Assembly: GCA_009746045.1 (NCBI GenBank)
Contig: RPFO01000015.1
Span: forward strand, 347,529-409,528
From: Mesostigma viride
Taxonomy: Eukaryota; Streptophyta; Mesostigmatophyceae; Mesostigmatales; Mesostigmataceae
Length of the DNA: 62,000 bases
Direction of reading: 5' to 3'
Shown here: one piece after another, positions 53,861-62,000 of the stretch
Numbering within the stretch: the stretch's first letter is position 1
Layout of the letters: every line of letters starts with the position of its first letter
The notes under the pieces: generated by a model
Database searches by the model: none
Seen by the model: the letters and a program-made list of their open reading frames with translations, nothing else
What the model was told of the DNA's origin: nothing
Position numbers and translations under genes: made by a program

Positions 53861-55872
53861 GCGAATATGAAACTGCAACCTCAATGCACCTTCACGAGGT
53901 CAATGCCCTCATGGATCATTTGGAGGTATTTGCTGGCAATGTTGCTAGCATGGCAGCGCTTGCTATGTGCATTAGGGAAGGTGCAACTTCTATGCACCAC
54001 AGGCTGCCTACATCCTTTGCGGCACATCCATCTTCACGTTAACAATCCTAAGCGGGACAACATGTGTATCCTGGCTACATTTCATCTGTGTTTGTTGTAA
54101 GTTGGTGCGTTTCCTCGGCCATAAAACTTCGTATCAACATTGAACATCTTCTTGCCGTAGTGTAATGTGAGTATCTCAAACATATGTGCCGGGCCATTGT
54201 CTTGCTCCCGAACATTTTGCGGTGTTTGGCTTTAAGCACTATAATGGAATGTTGGAGTTGTGGTGTCCATTGTAGTGCTTGTTGGCTGCCTCCATGATCG
54301 TGAGATGTGGCCTGGAATCTCATGTGTGTATTTTCTTTCAACGATGGACTTGAGTTCTTGGTTTCTTTGCGTTACTTATACATGTGGCGCCAACTCCTCC
54401 CAAATGTACAAGGCCACCCCCAGACATGCAACCATGCCCTAGTCTCCACACTTGCAGGTGCGGCGCATGGTGGACGGACCTACGTGGCGCTGCATGCGAC
54501 ATATCTTCTTGCTGCTGCGGCCCGGCTACTATTGCTACACTTATCATCAAGGATGTGGCATATCAGTGGTGCCATCATCATAATTCTTGGCAACGTTTGA
54601 AGCTCAATCAGCCATCATGGTGTGGACAGTAGGTCTAGTGGCCCTTGCTTGCGATGGAGCCGTGGTGCCATCACTTCCCCCGGTGGACATCTGTGCTTCC
54701 CATCAGTTCCAACGTTCACTACATGTGTTGAGCCGCTCATATTGACGGTGGTTCAACCATGGTTGAAGCTAGCCTGAAGTGGCTGGTTTGGCATGTGCCG
54801 ATTTAGTGGCTAGACGAGTAGTGGGCTCTCAACCCACTCGGGTGCAAAAAGCGAATCTTCACTGGTAGTTTGACATGTCCGGCTTTGTTGGTGAAAGCTC
54901 GTGTAGGCTGTCCAACTGAGTGGTGGTTTCAATGGCCGCCGCCGCCTCCTCCGGGCCGCTGCCGCCTCCGGGCCGCCGCTGCCGCCGCCGCCTCCGGGCC
55001 GCCGCCGCCGCCTCCTCCTTCGGGCCGCCGCTGCCCCCTCCTCTGGGCCGCCGCCACCTCCTTTGGGCCGCCACCGCCTTAGCCGGGCCGCCGCCGTCGC
55101 TGGCGTTGGGTAGTGCCATGCATTGTGGTACCAACCCAAGGTTGCTGTGGGAGTTCCCTTAAACCCTGAGTGCCCCCCCTCAGGATTACATTACTGGATG
55201 TTCCCTAGCAACCGCCACCATTAGGGAGGACAGTCAATACTTGCTGACCCACATTTGCTTGACATGTCAATATGTAACAACCAAATCTGACTTGTTGTTA
55301 CATCCTGAGTTTTGTAATAGTTTGGGATTTTATTTGAGGCCTTTTGGATGAGTATTGAGCTAGTTATGAGGTTTCCCACGTGCAGAGATATTTCGAGACC
55401 TGGACTTTGTCAACTGACTTGTTTAGACCCTCATTGGTCGTGGCCTGATCCACGTGGGGTTATTAGTTGGTCGGTTCTGCCAAGTCTTGCCTAGATATTT
55501 TAGGACTCCAATGCTTATCAAGATTGGGTGATTCCACGTCTGGATTATGCCAGGCTGGTTTGTGTGCTCTTGTGTTACGTGTCTAGTTAGAGGGACGAAA
55601 GAATCTTACCTTGTGATGCTGTAACCTGATTGGTCCATTTCGGGCTAACGGTGGAGCATGCTCGACATGCACGTTGAGATTAGGACGTATGGGTTGCCAT
55701 TGCTGGAACGTTTGTTGTGATCTAATCTAACATGGTATAATGTTAGTTCGCATAATTCATCCATCCTCAAAGCCTCTTGCTCGTTGACCACTTTCAGTTC
55801 CACAGAAGTAGTCAAGGATATTACTTGTCTAACTTACTGAGATAACTAGACACAATTATCAAGGAGACAATT
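53861..55872. other. Non-coding stretch with GCC-rich repeat
   Basis: No gene is recognised. A TGTAA at about 54095 could be a poly(A) signal for the SWIM fragment. A degenerate CCGCCGCC/CCGGGCCGC minisatellite lies at about 54938-55095. The remainder is unique-looking and lacks long frames. Confidence 0.4.
54938..55095 (+). repeat. GCC-rich degenerate minisatellite
   Basis: About 160 bp of GCCGCC, CTCC and CCGGGCCGC units with no fixed period. Both strands give Ala/Pro/Gly/Arg-rich open frames that should not be called as proteins. Confidence 0.8.
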
Positions 55873-55947
55873 ATATTTCTTGATCAACGCATCTCTCGAT
55901 TTCTGGCCTGCGCTGGTTGTCTCCTTGATATTTCTTGATCAACGCAT
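55873..55947 (+). mobile_element. 35-bp retroposon stub with 20-bp target duplication
   Basis: ATATTTCTTGATCAACGCAT occurs at 55873-55892 and 55928-55947. The 35 bp between them (55893-55927) is the extreme 3' end of repeat M (CGATTTCTGGCCTGCGCTGG to GTCTCCTTG). This is an almost complete 5' truncation, and it defines the 3' end of repeat M. Confidence 0.85.
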
Positions 55948-56044
55948 TGCGGTCCAATGTGGTGTGATCAATTGTTTCTTAAGCCGCGGTATGATTGTGT
56001 GCACGAGTTTAATTCGTCAACCCCGATGGATTCGATTGACTAGA

Positions 56045-56888
56045 TTAAGGGGAGGGTCCCATAGAAATATATCAAAACTTACCCCCCCTAATAACTACAG
56101 AAATGCAACTGACAACCACTGAATGATGTTTGGGGACCATAAACATGATGTTTGGGCATGCATACCACCACTTGTTGGGGGTACTACCCCCAGCCATACA
56201 CCGGCTATGAGCTAAAAATAGAAAAAAACACTGTCCGGGGCACATCTTGCCCAGAACAGTGGGAGAACCAGTTGCATGAAAAAAGTAATACCCATATAAA
56301 AATGTCATGGGACATGGTTTCTACCTAATTGGATCAACAAAATCAGCACATCCCTTTGAGTTATTAATTTTTGGGCCAAAAATACGCTTTTTTAGGCGGG
56401 GCGTCCCCATACACACTCATAACACATCAATTAGGCCTAAAAAGTAATAGTCAAATTCTGTCATGACCATAGAAGGCACTGTCAAAGTTTGGTGGCATTC
56501 TGAGCTCAGCTGTAGCAGTTATTAATTTTGGCAGTTGGCCACCTGTGCAGATGCTAAGGAAGGCATTAGTGAGTATTAAGGCACACTAACACTTCCTATG
56601 CCATCCAAAAGGCTCCTGACCATGCCCAATTCGACCACAATGTACAAGGAGGTGGCTGGGCACGTCATGTGCCCTTGCCTTACCTCGACACGGGCAACCT
56701 GTTGCGCGTGTGCACAACAATGAGGCAGGTAGCTCTACATGCCTAGCCGACACTTCTAAAGCATATTTCAGGTTTACGGTGTGGGCATCATCCCAAAACC
56801 AAGCTCAAACACACCCTAGAAAGCCATATCCACTAATTGCCCAACAAGGGTAACAACAGACAGTCCACAGAGAAAGCAGAATTATCAT
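56045..56888 (+). repeat. Dispersed 845-bp repeat, copy 2
   Basis: Nearly identical to 683-1527, with scattered substitutions and small indels. At its right end (AGAATTATCAT) it meets the TTAA tail of the minus-strand LINE, so the LINE probably inserted at this point. Confidence 0.85.
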
Positions 56889-57012
56889 TAATTAATTAAT
56901 TAATTAGACTCGTGCTCCCGTTGGGGAGTCACGGAGCATTAACCCCGATGGATGGATGGATGGATGCAACATTCCTACCGGTCTAATCTATCTACATCTA
57001 TCTAACAACATG

Positions 57013-60000
57013 CTAACTACAACATCTATCTAGGCAGCCGCACGAGGGGGAGCTATCTGGCGTGCCTCCCGCGGGATTGCACACGCGGGCGCTTCCCCAC
57101 TGGGGGGGCTCGTTGTCCTCTATGACCTGGGCCCACTTGGCCTTGTCCATCATCTTCTTCCAAATCACGGAGAGGCCTAGGCCCCCCATGTCCTCTACTA
57201 GCTGTTCTTGAAGGTGCGGGCCTTGCGGCGTCTAACATCACTGGGCCCAGCCCACGTCAGGAGGTGCCGGCCAGGCTGGGCTGGTCGCAGTCCTGCGGGG
57301 GGGCCACGTGAGGTGTCTACCTGGTTGGTGCGAGCTAGGTGCCCTACTAGCTGCAGGCGGCGTTGCTTAATTGTGCTGGTGATATAGGGCATGCCCTGGT
57401 ACAGGTCCTCATTGCGGACATGAGCAGCATATCCTACTCTGAAAATGGAACGCAGCATGCTGGTGACCGCGCCGTCCAGCTTGCGGGCCAGGTCGGCGGT
57501 GAGGGTCCACGTCTCGGCGCCATACGTGAGAACAGGAAGGACGAGGACCTTGAACAGGTCCTGTTTCTCGATCTTGCCCAGGGGCTTGCGCCACAGGGCC
57601 CGGTACTGGCGTAAAGCGTGCCAGGCGAGGGAGATGCGATGGTCCACATCACCTCGCAGCTAGGGAGCAGGCTGCCCAGCAGCTTAACGCGGTCCCGATA
57701 CAGGACTCGAGAGCCGTCTAGGAGATAGAGGGGCGGCGCTGGGTTGGTGAGCCCAACCGCCAGGGCCTCTGTCTTCTTGCTGACCTCAAGCCCCACTGCA
57801 CGGGCCTCGAGAGCCAGGCAGTCAAGCCATGTCTGCACGTGCTCAGTGTCCTCGAAGAGGGTGGTGTCGTCTGCGTAAATGATGTCTGCTAGCCGAATCT
57901 CCGTGTCCGCACCGCCATGCCAGAATTTGTTAGCAACCTGCACTCCTGGTTCCCTGCCCACGATGCGGGCAAATCGCTTGCGCGCCTGAATCATTACGTA
58001 TTCGACAACAATAATGAACAGGTAGGGCGACAGCACGCAGCCCTGCCACACACCCTTCTGTAAAGGGCATGGGGGCGTGGTCCCGTAAGAAGTGCGCACC
58101 GAAGTGGTGGACCCTTCATACAGGTTGCGGATGACAGCAATCAGGGGGCGGGGGATCCGGAACAACTCGAGGATGTCCCAAAGCGCAGGCCAGAAAACCG
58201 AATCGAAGGCTTTGATGAAGTCCACCAGCACAAGGTGCAAAGGGGACTCACCAGGCTGAAGGCGTTGCAGTTCCTCCACCAGTCGGCGAGTAGCGAAGAG
58301 CGCCTGTACTGTGTTGCGACCTGAACGGAAGCCGTGCTGAGTCTCGCTGAGGTGACCGTCCAGGGCCGTGCGCAGGCGGTTCAGGATGAGCCGCATAAGA
58401 AGCTTGAGGGGGGCACTTTGAATGCACACCCCTCTGTAGTTGCCGGGGTCGGCAGGCGACCCCTTGTTCTTGTACAGCATCGTGCGAAAACTGTGTTGCC
58501 AGGCCGCTGGAGGTGGTTGCGACGACAGCAGAAGGCGGTTGCAGATGTCCCGGAAGAGCAGCATAACACCTGTGTCCTCGAATTCGGCTGCAAGTTTTAC
58601 AACTGCGGCCGGAATCTCGTCAGAGCCGGTGGCTGCGTCATAACGCAGGCGCTGGACCGCCTCCGTGACCTCGCGAGAGGTGAAAGGAGGCATGTCAGAC
58701 GGGTCGCCAAGTGGGCCGACCAGCGGGGGGACTAGGTAGTCCGCCGCTGACCTAGGCGGGGCCGGGGGCCCTGCGGGGCCGGCCAGGGCGGCCGGGCGGG
58801 CGGCGGCGGCTGGGAGCAGGGGTGGGGGCGGCGCAGCTGTCCCCACGACCTCGGCCGTGGCCGTGGCCCAGGTACGAAGCCGCTTGGCTGGGGCGCCGGG
58901 GACGTCGTGGCGGTGGGGCCGGCCGAGGCCGTCCGGGTGCCCGAGGCGCTTGTACCAGAACCAGGCCCCCTTGCCGTCGTGCTTCTGCTGGCAGCTGCGC
59001 AGGTCCTTGACCATCTGCTGAGCATCTGCCTTCTCAGCCTGCTCGTAGGCGGCCCTCAGAGCTGCTTGCAGCCCAGGTTTGGCGATCGGATCTCTGTTGC
59101 GGCGGAGCATCTGCCTGGCGGCGACCACTGTCGGTGCGTGACGGTGGACAGCAAGCTGCCGACGCGGAGGCAAGGTGGGGAGGGTGCGGGCAGCCAGGCG
59201 ATACTTGGCGGCGACACCACGGAGGATCACTGAAATATCCCCCGGCGGCGGAATGGCGTGTAACTGCTGTCGGCTGCCCCCGGCGTCGAATACGGCCAGG
59301 AAATCATCCCTGTGCGACATAGCGGCCTGCTCTGCTGCTGACATCTTGTCGGCATCCTTCAGCACAATCCGGAGCACTTTCAGATCTGGCTGAGGTGCCA
59401 GCTGTCGCGACGGTTTCACCCCAGGAAACCGCAATCTGATGCGAGCGAGCACGAGACGATGATCAGATTCCACCGTGCTGACAGAATCTTGCAGGACGCG
59501 AGCATCGACAACTGAGGGGCGCTGAGCCCGACGTACGCAGACATAATCAAGGCACACCACCCGATCCGACGGCCCAAAAAAGGTGGCCAGCTGCTCAGCG
59601 GGGCGTGCGAAAGAAGCATTGCATGCAACCAGCGCAGATTCTGCCAGCAGATTCGCAAATAAAGGCGTGTTACCGTTGGCTGTCGTGTTGGTTGGGGAAT
59701 ACTGAGCGCCCCCAGTGCCAACTGGCAGCGTGGCGTTGGCGTCGAGCAGCATAACCAGGAAGTGCCGAGCTGGGATGTTGGCCTCCTCCTCCTTGAGGGC
59801 GTCGAAGAAGGCCTCACGTTCCGCCTGAGCTCGACCCGCATGTGGTGCATATCCCACGATAACGGTTAGCGTGTGGTGTGAATGGCCCTCAGTGGCCGAA
59901 AAAGTGGCCACTAGCACACGCGGGGACCGCAGCACGATGGACTGGAGCTGCTCTGATGCTGCCGGCGAGCACAAGAGGCCCACACCACCTTGGCCCGGCG

Positions 60001-60588
60001 CGTCGCCGCCACCATAGTGGAACCGCCAGCCTGCCGCAGGTCGTCGACCAGCAGACCGTTGACCGCGTGCTGAGGGTCAACGGTGCGTCGGTGCTCCTGG
60101 ACTCCAAGAACAGCGATCTTGTTGTCGGCGCACAGGGCGATCAGCTCGTCGACGCGTTGGCGTGCTGGGGTGCCGCCGCTCGTAGAAGGATCTGCAGGGA
60201 GGGTGCGCACGTTAAAACTTGCAATACCAAGAATGGGCCGTTGCCCTATTAGCGGGGGGGTGGGGGTGGGGGTGGGGGTGGAGAAGGGTAGTGCTGGAGG
60301 TGGGGGTGGGGGTGGGGGGGGGGGAGGGGGAGGGTGGCGATTGGGGTTAATGCTTGTCAACGCATGGAGGCTTTCTTTCAGGACGGATATGCGTCGTCTC
60401 CGTCCTGGCTGGGGTCGCCGGCGTGTCGACTGGGCCTCATCCCGCTCAAGGCGGGCTAGGAGGCGTGTAAGGCTGGTAAATTGGCGGGAAGGTTGACCGT
60501 GGCGTGCCTGGCGACCTTGCATCCTGATCATGCTCGCACGGTGCGACATGAGGATGGAAAGGGGCTTGTTTATAAAGGCTGTGCCCAA
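57013..60588 (-). pseudogene. LINE ORF2: AP-endonuclease and reverse transcriptase
   Basis: The reading starts near 60588, passes a poly-Pro linker and enters an AP-type endonuclease (ILGIASFNVRTL ... VLGVQEHR), then shifts frame near 59980. It continues with VIVGYAPHAG, LVMLLDANATL, LDYVCVRR and the SDHRLVLARI end of the nuclease. RT motifs follow: NYRGVCIQSAPLKLLMRLI, ETQHGFRSGRNT, LVLVDFIKAFDSVFW, QKGVWQGCVLSPYLF and DIIYADDTTLF (the catalytic YADD). After another frameshift near 57650 come LTYGAETWTLT and LVGHLARTNQVD; a last shift near 57195 leads to the stop at 57013-57015. The enzyme nicks target DNA and copies LINE RNA; this copy cannot make intact protein. Confidence 0.85.
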
Positions 60589-60629
60589 AGCCTATTGTAC
60601 CGCGAGGCCGCGAGGGTGTGCCCTTACCG

Positions 60630-61962
60630 GGCGCCATCCATACCCGGGACGTGCGTAGACGATGATGACGCAGCTGGGGCGGGCCTGGGACGGCCCGACT
60701 TGTGCCGCTTGTTCGGAGCCTGCGCCTCCGTGCGCTGGCCGTTGATGAATAGCACGGGGGTGTCGTGGACGAGGCGGACGTAGACCTTCTGGCCTCCTTC
60801 TGGCCTTGATCGCCACGTCGCTGCCCAGCAGACCATTCTTGATGACTAGCTGGGCCGGTGAGAGGAGGTCGTCGAGGCTCGGCGCGTTCTTCCCGCCTAG
60901 GAGCTTGCGGGCCTGGAGTACCTTCACCTTGCTGGCCACATTCGCAAAGGTCACCCGGATGGGGCCAGGCTGGCCCGCCATCCAGGCTGCCGACTCAATG
61001 CGGATGCGGTCGTTGCCCAGTTGCAGCCTGCCCACGATGAGGCTGTGGTACAGGCGTTGCGCTAGCATCAGGTCCGTTTCAGGCTGCTGTGCGACCTGGA
61101 AATACCGGACCACTATACTGCGTGAGCGCAGGTCCTCCTCGATAGCAGTCTTGTGGGCTGCCGCTCCCCTGCGTGCGGCATCCTCCATAAGGTTGGCAAT
61201 GTCCGTCTGTTTGACCATGTTAGCGTAGCTGGTGGCCGGTGCTGGGGCGGCTGGTTGGGGCGGGCTGGTCAGGGCGGCCTTGACCTCGGCAATGCTGGAG
61301 CGGAGCTCGGCAGTGTCTTGACGGATAGCGGTGGACAAGGTGCCGAGTTGGGCAGCCATGTCTGCGACTTTCTTATTGAGCTTGTGCAGGTCTGCTGCTT
61401 CCGGGGAAGCATCGGGGGTGTTGGCGGTGCCGTGGTCGGCGTCCTTGAAAGCGGTAAAGAGTGCCCGGAGGCAGGGGGCCTGCGCATGGCTCAAGAAAAC
61501 AGAAAGTCGAAGCTGTGGCTCGTCTAATTCGGCGATGTCGTTCACTGGAATGGTCCCGCCAGACGCGTAAGGAAAATATATCTCCTTGTCGTTGTCGTGC
61601 AGGTGGCGCAGGATAGCCCGCGCCTGCTCGGCGGTAAGCGAAAAGAACTGCTGCTCGTCGACAACCTGGTCAGGCATGAAGGATGCTGGGTCGAACTCAG
61701 CGTCGTTAGCGTCGTCGTCGTCGTCGTCGATGGCGTCGTCAATGGGGGTGTCTTTGGAAGACGATGGCGGGGGGATCTGGCTCTCCATCTCGTCGGCTGG
61801 GGAGAAGCAAACCCGCTTGGAGGAGGCGGTAATGGCGGCCGCGTTTGCCTGGGGCTGCGTCGCAATGGTTTCCGCATCTGCAATTAGTTGCGTAATCGTG
61901 TTGGGCGCTGAAGCCTCCCTCTCGGAGAGAGAAGGGGAGGCGGTTGACGGAGTTTCTGCCAT
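60630..61962 (-). pseudogene. LINE ORF1 RNA-binding protein
   Basis: It starts at ATG 61962 (MAETPSTASPSLSERE). The first 130 residues are acidic with an Asp run, followed by the conserved FFSLTAEQARAILRHL block. A coiled coil (LHKLNKKVADMAAQLGTLST), an RRM-like domain (RSRSIVVRYFQVAQQPETD ... RIRIESAAWMAGQPGPIRV) and a segment to about 60800 come next. There a frameshift moves the C-terminal block (KVYVRLVHDTPVLFINGQRT) into another frame ending at 60624. Such proteins coat LINE RNA and act as nucleic acid chaperones. The ORF1 copies at 19.5 and 30 kb share this layout. Confidence 0.8.
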
Positions 61963-62000
61963 AGCCGGTTCCGGAAAATTACGAACCCTGCCTGTGCTGC

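Larger units (their letters stand above)
56889..62000 (-). mobile_element. LINE family 1, nearly full-length
   Basis: Read on the minus strand, the order is a short 5' UTR near 62000, ORF1, ORF2 with endonuclease and reverse transcriptase, 3' UTR, the hairpin CGTGACTCCCC-AAC-GGGAGCACG (reverse at 56911-56933) and a TAAT/TTAA tail (56889-56906). A GGATGGATGGATGG repeat lies in the 3' UTR (about 56948-56964). Both ORFs have frameshifts. The 5' end lies at or beyond the window edge, so its target duplication cannot be checked. Confidence 0.85.

Noticed and set aside
57363-59393. Plus-strand frames over the LINE ORF2
   Set aside because: They are the complement of the reverse transcriptase and endonuclease region. 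The minus strand carries all the family motifs.

Overview
The window is nuclear DNA of a eukaryote. Genes are intron-rich with GTGAGC-type donors and pyrimidine-rich/CAG acceptors, proteins carry long Gln/Pro/Gly runs, a TGTAA poly(A)-type signal follows one gene, and retrotransposons, DNA transposons and simple repeats fill most of the sequence. This mix fits a unicellular or colonial green alga (chlamydomonad-like) best, but that placement is inference from style, not from a marker gene. No rRNA, tRNA, CRISPR array or bacterial operon was recognised.

Layout. 0-8.9 kb: non-coding repeats, including an 845-bp dispersed repeat (second copy at 56 kb), a (AAC)n tract and nested 453/127-bp duplications. 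8.9-10.4 kb: a 5'-truncated non-LTR retrotransposon with a 17-bp target duplication. 10.7-17 kb: a host gene on + (TATA-like box, uORF, three exons) for a 1162-aa Q/P/G-rich protein with a C-terminal coiled coil. 17-37 kb: nested transposons. There are two copies of a 1.73-kb DNA transposon with CCCGTG ends, one interrupted by a LINE while the other shows the empty site. There are also many 5'-truncated LINE copies with (TTAA)n tails, and a nearly complete copia-like LTR retrotransposon at 22.86-29.0 kb. 37.1-38.5 kb: a hAT-type element with 8-bp target duplication. 39.1-51 kb: a host gene on - with five traceable exons encoding a trithorax/MLL-type PHD-finger protein. Its introns hold a 35-copy 79-bp minisatellite, a 1.6-kb GATA/GGGC/GGGA compound array, two (CCCAG)n arrays and an (AG)n tract. 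53.2-53.9 kb: a SWIM zinc-finger remnant of a MULE/FAR1-type transposase. 56.9-62 kb: a nearly full-length LINE on -, with ORF1 and ORF2 broken by frameshifts.

How parts interact. The two host genes look nuclear/regulatory and are unrelated in sequence. The LINE families end in short RNA hairpins followed by TTAA/ATTA repeats. These tails create TTAA sites, and one copy of the TTAA-flanked DNA transposon sits in such sequence. The copia-like element is the most unusual item. By reading, its integrase lies upstream of a retropepsin-like domain (GAG-INT-PR-RT-RH), unlike the usual GAG-PR-INT-RT-RH. Its LTR ends are AGTT/AACT instead of TG/CA, and the 12 nt just after the 5' LTR are perfectly complementary to a site just after pol. 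All calls come from reading the sequence by eye; no database search was run.
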